In this document: piece by piece, positions 38,105 to 47,515 of the stretch
How the letters are laid out: the number at the start of each line of letters is the position of its first letter
Numbering within the stretch: position 1 is the first letter of the stretch
Assembly (NCBI RefSeq): GCF_029269835.1
Contig: NZ_JARJBB010000005.1
Span: 248,001 to 312,000, forward strand
Source of the DNA: Streptomyces tropicalis
Lineage (GTDB): Bacteria; Actinomycetota; Actinomycetes; Streptomycetales; Streptomycetaceae
DNA: 64,000 nt
Direction: 5' to 3'
The notes under the pieces: generated by a model
The model's input: only the letters and a program-made list of their open reading frames with translations
What the model was told of the DNA's origin: nothing
Database searches by the model: none
Made by a program: the position numbers and the translations under genes

Positions 38105-38332
38105 ATGCCCACTCACGACCGCGGATCGCTGCCGCCGACCTCGCCGCAGGCCGGCGTCCGGTCCGTCCGGCAGTTCGACCCCTCGCGCCGCGACCACGCC
38201 ATCGCGGCCACCGGGAGATCCACGGGGCTCGGCCTGCGTCACCCCGGCCCCGCCGGCGGCCCGCGCATGCCAGGAATGGGATGTTCCGCACAGGGAAGTC
38301 CCCCGGCTCATCGGCCGATTCGCCCCGAATGA
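38105..38332 (+). CDS. Possible 75-residue ORF of unknown function
   Basis: An ATG with gaggaga 9 bases upstream opens a 75-codon frame (MPTHDRGSLPPTSPQAG...) rich in Pro, Gly, Arg and Ser, with no signal peptide or known domain. Its stop lies inside a stem-loop. The region before it is AT-richer and could hold a promoter. It may be a small protein or an untranslated leader. Confidence 0.35.
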   Translation: MPTHDRGSLPPTSPQAGVRSVRQFDPSRRDHAIAATGRSTGLGLRHPGPAGGPRMPGMGCSAQGSPPAHRPIRPE

Positions 38333-38353
38333 GGGGTTTTGCCGCCCCTCATT
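38328..38353 (+). terminator. Stem-loop with T-rich flank
   Basis: aatgagggg pairs with cccctcatt around an 8-base loop and is followed by tta. It ends the small ORF above and separates it from the secreted-peptide gene. Confidence 0.6.
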
Positions 38354-38505
38354 TTAGGGCCAGGCAGTTTGATGAGTGCCGCGGCGGACCGATTCGGGGC
38401 CGGGAGGCGGCAGGGTTGATCCCGCAAGCCACCGAACGGAGGGCGCGGACCGACCAGGTGGTGATCCACCCCGCGCCCGGCCCTTGACTCCCTGGGGGGA
38501 ACACC

Positions 38506-38691
38506 ATGATGAAGCGTCTCGCACTGGCCGCGGCGGCCCTCTCCGTCCTCGCCGGCGCCCTGCTGCTGCCCGCCGCCGCCCGGCACGGCGACCGTACCGC
38601 CGCGGACGAGCGGACCCACGTCGTCGTCACCGGCTCGGCGCAGGGCGGCCACGGCAACAGGAACATCGACGACACGTCCTGGGGCGGCTGA
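38506..38691 (+). CDS. Small secreted peptide ending in DDTSWGG
   Basis: The 61-residue product has a clear signal peptide (KRLALAAAALSVLAGALLL, cleavage near AAA-RHG) and a mature part of about 35 residues ending NRNIDDTSWGG, polar and Gly-rich, without cysteines. A ggggggaaca element precedes the ATG pair. It is followed by a terminator and then by cupin-like and regulator genes on the other strand. I do not recognise a characterised family; an exported signal or structural peptide is possible. Confidence 0.65.
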   Translation: MMKRLALAAAALSVLAGALLLPAAARHGDRTAADERTHVVVTGSAQGGHGNRNIDDTSWGG

Positions 38692-38741
38692 CCCGCAGCG
38701 GGCCGACCGCGGGTCGGCGGCGCGCGGCCGGACCGGACACG

Positions 38742-38774
38742 GAACGAGGCTCCTCACCGCGAGGCGCCTCGTTC
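38742..38774. terminator. Bidirectional stem-loop between convergent genes
   Basis: gaacgaggc and gcctcgttc pair around a 15-base loop that can itself pair. It lies between the secreted-peptide gene and the cupin-like gene and can serve both. Confidence 0.65.
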
Positions 38775-38808
38775 GGCCGTTCTCCGGCAATGCCTTGATG
38801 ACGGACCG

Positions 38809-39408
38809 TCATACACCGGCCGGAGAAGGCGGCGTGGAGCCGAGGACGAGCACGGTGCAGCGTGCGCCCGAGGTGGGCTCCGCGCGGCGGGACCAGCCGT
38901 CGGGCACGTACAGGACCTCGCCGGAGCGCAGGCGGTAGCGGAGCGAGGCGCAGGGCCCGCCGCCCTCCCGGCCCTCCGCGAGACTCCAGACGGCCGCGCC
39001 CGCGATCTGATGGACCAGCAGATGCCCCGGTGGCACGGACGCCCCGCCGGTTCCGTCCCCGTCGCCGCCCTCTCCTTCGTCCCCGCCGGTCCCGACGCCG
39101 CCGGCGACCGCGCGGGTCGCCAGCCCGGTCAGCTCCGCCAGGCCGGAGGCCAGCAGCTCCAGGCGGTCCGCGCGCACCGCGTCGGCCGCGTCGTCGCCGT
39201 CGGGCAGGCCGTCGAGGAGCGGATGGACGTCCTCCGGCCACAGCACGCCCGGCGCGCGGTCCAGGTGGACCGAGAGGAACAGCGCCAGTTCCCGCAGGTG
39301 GACCGCTGACGGGTCGCCGTCCTCGGCGTCCTCGGCACGCGCCGCCTCCGGCCGGCCCGACGGACCCGCCGCGAGACCCGCCGCCGGGCCGTCGACCGGC
39401 ATGTTCAT
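38809..39408 (-). CDS. Cupin-like protein
   Basis: The 199-residue product has a helical N-terminal part (LRELALFLSVHLDRAPGVLWPEDVHPLLDGL), a Gly/Asp-rich linker and a C-terminal cupin-like part (LLVHQIAGAAVWSL, then RLRSGEVLYVPDGWSRRAE). The YVPDGW element is typical of JmjC/cupin proteins, but the metal-binding His after it is replaced by Arg. A regulatory or binding role is possible. The start ATG at 39408 is followed by a second ATG two codons on. It lies downstream of the TrmB/LuxR regulator gene on the same strand, 230 bases away. Confidence 0.55.
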   Translation of the reverse strand: MNMPVDGPAAGLAAGPSGRPEAARAEDAEDGDPSAVHLRELALFLSVHLDRAPGVLWPEDVHPLLDGLPDGDDAADAVRADRLELLASGLAELTGLATRAVAGGVGTGGDEGEGGDGDGTGGASVPPGHLLVHQIAGAAVWSLAEGREGGGPCASLRYRLRSGEVLYVPDGWSRRAEPTSGARCTVLVLGSTPPSPAGV

Positions 39409-39638
39409 CGTGCGCCCCTCTGTCGTGCCGCGTTCACCTGGCGCACCGCGTCCGGCCGTGCGCACGGGACCCCATGCCGAGGTCCCATCGGGGAAGCATC
39501 CTGCACGCGGCCGGGCGGCCACCAGCCACGGAAACGCGTTCCCGGAATCACGTGACACACACGGAGGGTCCGCTCCCGTGCGCCGCGGCGGGGCGGGAGG
39601 GGCCGGCGGAGGCGGCCGGGACCGGCCGGGAGGGCAGG

Positions 39639-40745
39639 TCAGGGGCCGGCGGAGCCCCCGCGCGAGGCCTCCCCGGAGGGTGGCCCCGCGGCCCCTTCGG
39701 GCAGGTCCGCGCCGGCGGATCCGTCCCCAGGCCGGGGCCCGGTCCCGGCGGGGTCGTCGAGGAGACCGCGCACCGCGGCGGCGACGCCGGCCTGGAACCG
39801 GCTGCCGGCGCCGAGTTCCTCCATGATGTCGGCGATGTGGCGGCGCGCCGTGCGCAGGGACATCCCGAGCCGCCGGGCGATGGCCTCGTCCTTCAGGCCG
39901 GCCGCGAGCAGCCGGATGATCGTCTCGTGGATCTCGCGGGCCACCTCCTCCAGACCCTGTCCGACGGCGTTGGAGAACGGGGTGGCCAGGTCCCAGGTCT
40001 GGTCGAAGATGTCGCACAGGTAGGCGACGGTGGACGGCTCCCGGATGACCACGGCACCCCAACTGCCGTCCCGGACGGGGATGAACGCCAGCTCGCGGTC
40101 GAAGGCGATGAGCCGGCCGAAGAGTTCGTGGGCCGTGCGGTACTCCGCGCCGAGCGCCGAGGCCGCGGCGACGTACGCCTGGCTGGGGCCGTTGAAGCGG
40201 GCCGTGTGGTGGTAGAGGCTGCGCATCGATATGCCGCGCCTGAGCATCACCTCGTCGCGCTCGAGCGCCTCCTGCATCGCCGCGGGCACCCGGCTGCCGC
40301 CGCCGGGCTGGCAGGTGAGCACCTCGCGGCGGCACTGGGCCGAGGCACGGTTGAGGGCGCCGCGCACGTCCTCGACGTTCTCCAGGACCTCCAGGGCCTC
40401 GCCGGTCTGGCGGCGTTCGAGGTAGTGGGGCACGAAGCGCCCGAGGTCCTCGCGGATGCCGCTGATCTCGCGCTGGCGTTCGCGGATCTCCTCCTCCAGC
40501 GGCGCGGCGAGCCGGGCGGCGGCGGTGTCCGGCGCCACGGCGAACGCGGCCGCGTCGTCGCCCGGTTTGCGGTGCAGGAGCTGGGCGCGGAGCAGCCGCT
40601 CGACGCTGACCCGGACCTCGTCCGGGTCGCGGCCGGTACCGGCGGCGACGGCCTCCACGCCGATCGTGCGGTGTTGCAGTACCCAGCTGTAGACGTCGAG
40701 ATCGACGTCATTGAGATCAGACAACACTCTTGCCCCATTTTGCAT
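39639..40745 (-). CDS. TrmB/LuxR-type transcriptional regulator
   Basis: The 368-residue protein combines a TrmB-like winged helix at the N-terminus (DLDVYSWVLQHRTIGVEAVAAG, RVSVERLLRAQLLHRKPG), a central sensor-like part with SLYHHTARFNGPSQAYV, and a C-terminal LuxR-type helix-turn-helix (LKDEAIARRLGMSLRTARRHIADIMEELGA, about residues 270-310). The last 45 residues are a Pro/Gly-rich tail. This architecture is common next to Streptomyces biosynthetic clusters. It is divergent from a small LuxR gene and probably controls the NRPS operon and the adjacent peptide gene. Confidence 0.85.
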   Translation of the reverse strand: MQNGARVLSDLNDVDLDVYSWVLQHRTIGVEAVAAGTGRDPDEVRVSVERLLRAQLLHRKPGDDAAAFAVAPDTAAARLAAPLEEEIRERQREISGIREDLGRFVPHYLERRQTGEALEVLENVEDVRGALNRASAQCRREVLTCQPGGGSRVPAAMQEALERDEVMLRRGISMRSLYHHTARFNGPSQAYVAAASALGAEYRTAHELFGRLIAFDRELAFIPVRDGSWGAVVIREPSTVAYLCDIFDQTWDLATPFSNAVGQGLEEVAREIHETIIRLLAAGLKDEAIARRLGMSLRTARRHIADIMEELGAGSRFQAGVAAAVRGLLDDPAGTGPRPGDGSAGADLPEGAAGPPSGEASRGGSAGP

Positions 40746-40893
40746 GCTTCGCCCCGGGTCGCTTTGCTGCCAGGCACCTTGGTGAGGTGTCCTCCCCCTG
40801 GCGTCAGCATAAGCAGGACGAAAGTCTGTTCAGGAGCATCCGCGGCGGCGAGTTGGCAATGTTCGATGCCGCCGGAGGACCCGAAGGAGCAGA

Positions 40894-41232
40894 GTGAACC
40901 ACGCCCATTCGCCGATGAATCCCCTGTCGAGAGCGTTTTCCGCCGCAATACTTCCGGACACCGTCCGGCGTCCCGCATCCCCCTCACCGGAGGCCGCCTT
41001 GACCGAGACCCGCCCGGACACCCCCCGGCTCGCCTCCCTCACGCCCCGCGAAGAGGAGGTCCTCGCGCACCTGGCCCAGGGCCACACGTACCGGATCATC
41101 GCCCGCCGGATGGGGCTGAGTCCGCACACGGTGGACACCTACGTGCGCCGGCTGCGCGGCAAGACCGGATCGGTCAACCGGACGCAACTGGCGCATCTGG
41201 CGTTCCAGTTGGGGTACGGCCCCGGCTACTGA
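40894..41232 (+). CDS. Small LuxR-type helix-turn-helix regulator
   Basis: The 112-residue protein has a disordered N-terminus of about 45 residues and a LuxR DNA-binding domain (LTPREEEVLAHLAQGHTYRI, ARRMGLSPHTVDTYVRRLRGK). It has no receiver or sensor domain. GTG at 40894 follows gaaggagca. Its 3' end overlaps the end of the convergent MFS exporter gene by 7 bases. Confidence 0.87.
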   Translation: MNHAHSPMNPLSRAFSAAILPDTVRRPASPSPEAALTETRPDTPRLASLTPREEEVLAHLAQGHTYRIIARRMGLSPHTVDTYVRRLRGKTGSVNRTQLAHLAFQLGYGPGY

Positions 41233-42578
41233 GCCGGTCCGTCCTCGAAGGTGCGCATCCGCCGCAGCCGGGAGCAGAGCAGGATCAGCGGGGTCGCCGA
41301 CAGGGCGGCCGTCAGGCACCACAACGCACCCCGCACACCCGCCAGTTGCCCGAGCGCACCGGCGAGCAGGCCGCTCACGGGCAGGATCCCCCACACCAGG
41401 AAGCGCATGGTGGCCGTCATCCGGCCCAGCAGGTGCGGCGGGCACACGGTCTGCCGGTAGGCGACCTGGCAGATGTTGTACGCGGTGACGCCGCCGGACT
41501 GGATCAGGGCGCCGAGGACGAACAGGCCGATGCGCCAGCCGGGCCCCGCCATCGGCAGCAGCAGGCCGAAGGGCATCGCGACCAGCAGGGACAGCCAGGT
41601 GAGGCGGGCCGCGCCCACGGCGTGCGACAGCCGCTCGGTGACCAGCGCGGCGAGGACCGAGCCCACGCCGGCCGAGGTGAGGACCCAGCCGACCGCCGCC
41701 GGCGCCAAGCCCACGGTGCGGGTCAGGAACAGCGTCTCCAGGGCGAAGATCCCGCTGAGGAAGAGGTTGACGGAGGCCGTGCTCAGGGCGATCACCCGCA
41801 GGACGGGATTGCCCAGGACGTGGTGCAGCCCCTCGCGGATCTCCGCCGCGAGCCGGGTGCGCGCGGCCGGTGCCGGGCGGTCCTCCCGTACCTCGATCCG
41901 GCCCAGCAGGACCGCGGAGACCAGGGAGGTGACGGCCTGCCCGGCCAGCGTCCCCACCGCACCCAGGAGCTGCACGAGGAAGCCCGCGATGCCGGGACCG
42001 GCCAGTTCGGCCGCCGAACGCACGGTCTCCAGGCGTGAGTTGCCGCTGACCAGGGGGGACCGCCCCACCAGGGTGGGCAGGTAGCTCTGGTCGGCGACGT
42101 CCCCGAAGAGCCGGGCGCAGCCGAGCAGCAGCGCCACGGTGCAGAGCAGCGGCATGGAGTGCAGGTCCAGCAGCCAGGCCACCGGGACCGCGGTGAGCAG
42201 CACGGCGCGGGCCAGATCGGCGGCGATCATGACGTTGCGTCGGCGCATCCGGTCCACCCAGGCGCCGGCGGGCAGTCCGAGCAGCAGGAACGCGGCCTGC
42301 TCCGCCGCGGCGAGCAGGCCGGCCTGCCAGGCGTTGGCGTGCAGGGTCAGCACCGCGGTGAGGGGCAGGGCGACGTACGTGATGCTGCTGCCCAGTTCGT
42401 TGCAGATGTGCGACGCCATGAAGCGCCGGAAGTCGCGCCGCTGCCGGCGGGACGGGCCGGGGGCGGCGCCCTCCTCCGGGACGGCCGCGCCGGGGGCGGG
42501 AGCGGGGCCGTCCGGGGTCGGGCCGGGCGCGGTGTCCGCGTCGGGGGCGGGGCCGGAGGCGGCGGTGGGGTGGGACAC
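41226..42578 (-). CDS. MFS transporter, likely peptide exporter
   Basis: The 450-residue protein has 12 predicted helices after a 45-residue Pro/Ala-rich N-terminus. GLPAGAWVDRMRRRNVMIAAD is the MFS signature loop between helices 2 and 3. It belongs to the group with MdtH/enterobactin-exporter-like proteins often found in NRPS clusters. As the last gene of the long minus-strand operon it probably exports the peptide or confers self-resistance. Confidence 0.87.
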   Translation of the reverse strand: MSHPTAASGPAPDADTAPGPTPDGPAPAPGAAVPEEGAAPGPSRRQRRDFRRFMASHICNELGSSITYVALPLTAVLTLHANAWQAGLLAAAEQAAFLLLGLPAGAWVDRMRRRNVMIAADLARAVLLTAVPVAWLLDLHSMPLLCTVALLLGCARLFGDVADQSYLPTLVGRSPLVSGNSRLETVRSAAELAGPGIAGFLVQLLGAVGTLAGQAVTSLVSAVLLGRIEVREDRPAPAARTRLAAEIREGLHHVLGNPVLRVIALSTASVNLFLSGIFALETLFLTRTVGLAPAAVGWVLTSAGVGSVLAALVTERLSHAVGAARLTWLSLLVAMPFGLLLPMAGPGWRIGLFVLGALIQSGGVTAYNICQVAYRQTVCPPHLLGRMTATMRFLVWGILPVSGLLAGALGQLAGVRGALWCLTAALSATPLILLCSRLRRMRTFEDGPAQ

Positions 42579-42620
42579 GGGGGTGGTCCTTGTCTGAGGA
42601 GGGGTGCGGGCGGGCGGTGG

Positions 42621-44177
42621 TCAGCCGTCGGCGACGCCGGGCAGGGCCCGGGGGTCGAGCTTGCCGCCCGGCGTGCGCGGAAGGCGGGGCAGGACGACCA
42701 CGTGGGCGGGCACGAGGTGGGCGGGGACGCGGGCGGCGACGTGGCGGCGCACGTCCGCACCGTCCGCTGCGCGGGCCGGCGCCAGGGCGACGTAGGCGGC
42801 GACCTGCACCTCGCCGCGGCGGGTCACCGCACGGGCGGTCACGTCGACCACGTCCGGGTGGGCGGCCACCGCGGCCTCGACCTCCTTGAGCTCGACGCGG
42901 TGGCCGCGCACCTTGACCTGGTCGTCGGCGCGGCCCAGGAAGCGGAGCGTGCCGTCCGGCGAGCGGCGCACGCGATCGCCGGTGCGGTACATGCGCTCCC
43001 CGGCGCCCCCGCTGAACGGGTCCGGCACGAAACGCTCCGCGGTCAGCGCCGGCCGGCCGTGGTAGCCGCGGGCCAGGCAGTGCCCGGCGAGGTACAGCTC
43101 GCCCGCCGCCCCGGGCGCGACCGGGGCGAGGTCCTCGTCCAGCACGTGGGCCCGCACGCCGGGCAGCGGCACGCCGAGCGGGATCACCTCCTCGCCGTCG
43201 GCCCCGGCGAGCGCGGCGGCGTGCGCCTCGTGGCAGGTGGCGGTGATCGTCGACTCGGTCAGGCCGTAGGCGCTGGTGACCGGCGGCCCGCCGGCGGCGT
43301 ACCAGCGCACCAGGTCGGCGGTGCGGCCCGCGTCGCTGCCGATGACCACCCGGCGCAGCGCCGGCGGCAGCGGCCGGGGACGGCGCTCGACGTCCTTCGC
43401 CCACTGCGCCCAGTACGGCGTGGGCAGGTTGGCCACGCTGACCCGCCGGTCCGCGAGGAAGGGCTCCAGCTCGCCGGGCGCGGCCACGTTGTCGGCGACG
43501 AAGACGGCGGCGCCGCCGGTGCACCAGGTGGGCAGGGCCTCCTCCAGGGCCACGTCGAAGGCCGGGGCGGCGAACTGCAGGACCCGGTCCTCGGCGGTCA
43601 GGCCGTACCGCTCGGCGAGCACCCTGCTCTGCCGGGCCAGTCCAGGGTGGCCGACCGCGACCGGCTTGGGCAGACCGGTGGAGCCGGAGGTGAAGAGCAC
43701 GTAGGCGAGGGCGCCCGGTGCGGGGTCCGCGGGGGCGGCGTCCGCCGGTGCGCCGTCCGGCCGGATCGTGGCCGTCGCGGCCGCGGTGGACGCCCACAGC
43801 AGTGCGGTGCCGCAGCGCTCGTGGAGGGCTGCGGCGGCCGCGTGGTCCGCGACGACCGCGTGCCGGGTGCCGGCCGCGGCGAGCAGGGTGCGCAGCCGCT
43901 CGCCGGGGGTCGCCGGGTCGGCGGGCAGCAGGGCGGCGCCCGCGTACCAGATCCCCAGTACGGCCACCGCCCAGGCGGCGCCCCGGGCCACGCCGACGAG
44001 GACGGTGTCCTCCGGTCCGGCCCCGGCGGCGCGCAGTTCCCCGGCCAGCCGCCGGGCCGCCCGGTCCAGCCGGCCGTAGGTCAGCTCGCCGTCGTGGGCG
44101 ACCACGGCCGGGGCGTCGGGGGTGCGTGCCGCCTGCCGGGCGACGAGCATCGGTACGGAGTGCTCGGTGGCGCTCAT
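42621..44177 (-). CDS. Stand-alone NRPS adenylation domain
   Basis: The 518-residue protein is a single A domain with A3 LFTSGSTGLPK, A5 SAYGLTEST, A7 MYRTGDRVRR, and A10 PGGKLDP with the catalytic Lys. It has no carrier domain. Reading the Stachelhaus positions by eye gives D V E N V G A I T K. Glu at position 239 recalls ornithine-type pockets, so a basic amino acid is possible, but I cannot assign it firmly. It must load a carrier domain elsewhere; the T-E protein encoded upstream, which has no A domain, is the obvious partner. Confidence 0.88.
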   Translation of the reverse strand: MSATEHSVPMLVARQAARTPDAPAVVAHDGELTYGRLDRAARRLAGELRAAGAGPEDTVLVGVARGAAWAVAVLGIWYAGAALLPADPATPGERLRTLLAAAGTRHAVVADHAAAAALHERCGTALLWASTAAATATIRPDGAPADAAPADPAPGALAYVLFTSGSTGLPKPVAVGHPGLARQSRVLAERYGLTAEDRVLQFAAPAFDVALEEALPTWCTGGAAVFVADNVAAPGELEPFLADRRVSVANLPTPYWAQWAKDVERRPRPLPPALRRVVIGSDAGRTADLVRWYAAGGPPVTSAYGLTESTITATCHEAHAAALAGADGEEVIPLGVPLPGVRAHVLDEDLAPVAPGAAGELYLAGHCLARGYHGRPALTAERFVPDPFSGGAGERMYRTGDRVRRSPDGTLRFLGRADDQVKVRGHRVELKEVEAAVAAHPDVVDVTARAVTRRGEVQVAAYVALAPARAADGADVRRHVAARVPAHLVPAHVVVLPRLPRTPGGKLDPRALPGVADG

Positions 44178-44250
44178 ACGGGGTCTCCTGGTCGGTGCGG
44201 CCGGGCGCGGACGCGGCCGGGCGGCCGGGGGTCGGTGGCGGGGGTGCCGC

Positions 44251-47200
44251 TCACGCGCCGTCACGGGCGCGGGGGCGGAGGACGGGCCGGACCGGCGCGC
44301 GGCGCGCGGACGCGAGGCGGGCCGCGACACCGGCGGGCGTGGGTGTCTCGAACAGTTCGCGGATGGTGAGGTCGGCGCCGAGTTCGGCGCGCAGCCGGCC
44401 GGTGAGGCGGGTGGCGAGCAGCGAGTGCCCGCCGTGTGCGAAGAAGTCGTCGTCCGGGCCCGCGGAGGACAGTCCGAGGACGGCCGCGAAGACGGCGCAG
44501 ACGGCCTCCTCGCCGGGCGTCGCCGGGGCCCGTCCGGCGGGTCGCGCCAGGGTCGCCGGGTCGGGCAGGGCCTTGCGGTCGACCTTGCCGTTGGTGGTCA
44601 GCGGCAGGGCGGGCAGGTGCAGCAGCAGCGACGGCACCATGTACGACGGCAGGGTGCGGGAGAGGGCCGCGCGGATGCCGTCGGCGGTGGCGCTGCCGGT
44701 GACGTAGCCGAGCAGCCGCTGCTGGCCGGCGCCGTCGCGGTCCACGGCGACGACGGCGTCGCCGACGCCGTCCACGGCCCGCAGCGCGGTCTCCACCTCG
44801 CCGAGTTCGATGCGGTTGCCGCGGATCTTGACCTGGTGGTCCTGGCGGCCCAGGAAGTCGAGCTGCCCGTCGGCGCGCAGCCGGGCGAGGTCCCCGGTGC
44901 GGTACATGCGGGCGCCGGGCACGGTGGCGTAGGGGTCGGGGACGTAGCGTTCGCTGGAGCGGCGCGGGTCGTTGAGGTAGCCCGGGCCGACTCCGGTGCC
45001 GGCGATGAAGAGCTCCCCGGGGGTGCCGGGCGGCACGGGGGCGAGCGCCTGGTCGAGGACGTAGAGGCGGTTGTTGCGCAGCGGCCGGCCGACGGGCAGC
45101 CGGCCCTGTTCGAGCAGCGCGTCGACGTCGTGGCCGATGAACGCGTGGGTGTTGTCGTCGGAGCACTCGGTCAGGCCGTAGGCGTTGACGATCGCGGCGT
45201 CCGGGTGGCGGGCGTACCAGCGGGTGCACAGGTCCGGCGGCAGCACCTCGCCGTTGACCACGAACCAGCGCAGGGCGGGCAGTTCGGGGTCCGGGGCGCC
45301 GGAGTCCCACAGGTCGAGGGCGGCGCGGACGAAGGAGGGCACGGTCTCCAGCACGGTGATGCCGTGCTCGGCGGCGGCGGCGAACAGGGCCGCCGGGTCG
45401 CGGGCGGCGTCGCGGGAGACCAGGTGGACGCGGCCGCCGGTGATCAGCGGGGCGAGCATCTGCCACACCGAGATGTCGAAGGTGAGCGGGGCGTTCATCA
45501 CGACGCGGTCGGCAGGGGTCAGCCGGAGGTCGTCGAGCTTGGCGAGCAGGTGGTTGTTCATGCCCCGCCGGTGCACCATGGCGCCCTTGGGCCGGCCGGT
45601 GGAGCCGGAGGTGAAGCAGACGTAGGCGAGCCGGTCGGGTCCCGCGGTGGGGGGCGGCGGGGGTGCGGCGGTGGCCGCCGCGGCGGTGTCGAGGTCGAGG
45701 ACGCGGACCGGGTGGGCGGTGACGGCGGCGGCGATCTCCCCCGCGCGGTCCCGCTGTTCGGGGGCGCAGAGCAGCCACGTCACTCCCCCGGCGGCCAGCA
45801 GGCCGGCGGTGCGGGTCACCGGGCCCTGCGGATCGAGGGGCACGTAGGCGGCGCCCGCGGCGAGGATGCCGAGGAGGGCGACGGGCACCCGGGCGGTCGG
45901 CTCGCTGAGGACGGCGACGAGGTCGCCCTCGGCGGCTCCGGCGGCGCGCAGCCCGGCGGCGAGGGCGTCGGCGCGGGCGGCGAGGGCGGCGTAGGTGTGG
46001 GAGCGGCCGGTGTCGTCGGTGACGGCCACGGCGTCCGGCCGCTGCCGCGCCTGTCTCCGCACGCGGTCGGCCACTTCGGCGTAGTCCTCCTCGCGGGCGG
46101 TGTCGTTGAACCCGACCAGGACGCGGTGGCGCTCGGCCGGCGACAGCAGGTCGACGGACCCGGCCGCCTGCCGGGGGTCGTCGGCGACGGCCCGGAGCAG
46201 GCGGACCAGGCGGTCCAGCAGGGCTCCGGCCTCGGCGGAGTCCACGGCGTCGGGCCGGTGGTCGATCTGCAGGCGCAGCCGCTCGCCGGGGATGGCGGTG
46301 AGGGACAGCGGGTAGTGGGCGGCGTCGTGCGGGTCGACGCCGGTGACCCGGAGGTCGCCCGCGGACAGCGCGGCCAGCCCGTCGGCGTCGACGGGGTAGT
46401 TCTGGTAGGCGACGCAGGAGTCGAAGAGCTCTCCGGCTCCGGCGGTGTGCTGGATCTCGGTGAGGCCGAGGTGGTGGTGCTCGATGAGGCGGGCCTGCTC
46501 GTCCTGGAGACGGGCGAACAGGTCCGTGAGGGGCTCGGCGGGGTCGATGCGGACGCGCACCGGGACGGTGTTGATGCACAGGCCGACGATGTCGGCGACG
46601 CCGGGCAGGTCCGGGGAGCGGCCGCTGACGATCGCGCCGAAGACGACGTCGTCCGAGCGCAGCCGGTTGCCGAGGAGCAGCGCCCACGCGCCCTGCAGGA
46701 GGGTGCCGGGGGTGACGCGGTGGGTGCGGGCGAGTGCGGTGAGCCGGTCCGTGAGGTCCTGCGTCAGCGTGGTCTCGACGCGGTGCGGCAGTACGCCGGC
46801 GTGCGCGGTGGAGACGGGAGCGGTGCGGCTGCCGCCGGTCAGCCCGGCCAGGGCGCCGCGCCAGGCGTCGCGGGCCGCGTCGCTGTCGCGGGTGCCGAGC
46901 CAGCCCAGGAAGGACGCGTACGGGGTGACCGGGGGCAGCGCCGCGTCCCCGGGTCCCGCGTCGTGCAGGGCGAGCAGCTCGCGGACGAGGACGGGCCAGG
47001 ACCAGCCGTCGAGCAGGATGTGGTGGTACGTCAGCAGCAGGCGGTGGCTGAGCGGGCCGGTGCGGACGAGGGCGAGGCGCAGCAGCGGCGGGCGGGCCAG
47101 GTCGAAGCGGCGGGCGCGGTCCTCGGCGAGCAGGGTGTCCAGGGCCGCCTGCAGGTCCGCCCCGGCGAGTCCGGTCAGGTCCCGCTCCTCCCAGGGCGCG

Positions 47201-47493
47201 GTGACGTCGCGCTGGACGACCTGTGCGGGGGCTCCGGAGGCGCGGCGCAGGAAGCCGGCGCGGAGGTTGGCGTGCCGGCGCAGCACGGTGTCGGCGGCGG
47301 CCCGCAGCCGGGCGGGGTCCAGGGGGCCGGTCAGGTCGAACAGGAGCTGGGCGACGTAGACGTCGTGCCCGTCCTCGTCGAAGAGGGCGTGGAAGAGGAT
47401 GCCCTCCTGGAGCGGGGCGAGGGGCAGGACGTCCTCGACCCGTGCGGAGGAGGCGGCCGGTCCTGCGGGGTCCGGGGCGGGAGTGGGGCTCAC
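44251..47493 (-). CDS. NRPS module C-A-T
   Basis: The 1080-residue protein has C (about residues 18-450; PLAPLQEGILFHA and HHILLDGWS), A (475-965; FTSGSTGRPKGAM, NAYGLTECS, NGKVDRK) and T (985-1060; FFAHGGHSLLA). The opening of the C domain resembles DCL types, which accept a D-configured donor, so it may follow the T-E protein. The A code read by eye is D I W E V N A D D K. The NAYGLTECSDD stretch marks a distinct A subfamily that I cannot assign to a substrate. There is no TE. Confidence 0.9.
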   Translation of the reverse strand: MSPTPAPDPAGPAASSARVEDVLPLAPLQEGILFHALFDEDGHDVYVAQLLFDLTGPLDPARLRAAADTVLRRHANLRAGFLRRASGAPAQVVQRDVTAPWEERDLTGLAGADLQAALDTLLAEDRARRFDLARPPLLRLALVRTGPLSHRLLLTYHHILLDGWSWPVLVRELLALHDAGPGDAALPPVTPYASFLGWLGTRDSDAARDAWRGALAGLTGGSRTAPVSTAHAGVLPHRVETTLTQDLTDRLTALARTHRVTPGTLLQGAWALLLGNRLRSDDVVFGAIVSGRSPDLPGVADIVGLCINTVPVRVRIDPAEPLTDLFARLQDEQARLIEHHHLGLTEIQHTAGAGELFDSCVAYQNYPVDADGLAALSAGDLRVTGVDPHDAAHYPLSLTAIPGERLRLQIDHRPDAVDSAEAGALLDRLVRLLRAVADDPRQAAGSVDLLSPAERHRVLVGFNDTAREEDYAEVADRVRRQARQRPDAVAVTDDTGRSHTYAALAARADALAAGLRAAGAAEGDLVAVLSEPTARVPVALLGILAAGAAYVPLDPQGPVTRTAGLLAAGGVTWLLCAPEQRDRAGEIAAAVTAHPVRVLDLDTAAAATAAPPPPPTAGPDRLAYVCFTSGSTGRPKGAMVHRRGMNNHLLAKLDDLRLTPADRVVMNAPLTFDISVWQMLAPLITGGRVHLVSRDAARDPAALFAAAAEHGITVLETVPSFVRAALDLWDSGAPDPELPALRWFVVNGEVLPPDLCTRWYARHPDAAIVNAYGLTECSDDNTHAFIGHDVDALLEQGRLPVGRPLRNNRLYVLDQALAPVPPGTPGELFIAGTGVGPGYLNDPRRSSERYVPDPYATVPGARMYRTGDLARLRADGQLDFLGRQDHQVKIRGNRIELGEVETALRAVDGVGDAVVAVDRDGAGQQRLLGYVTGSATADGIRAALSRTLPSYMVPSLLLHLPALPLTTNGKVDRKALPDPATLARPAGRAPATPGEEAVCAVFAAVLGLSSAGPDDDFFAHGGHSLLATRLTGRLRAELGADLTIRELFETPTPAGVAARLASARRAPVRPVLRPRARDGA

Positions 47494-47515
47494 GGTGTTC
47501 CTTGTCGGTCGGTGG

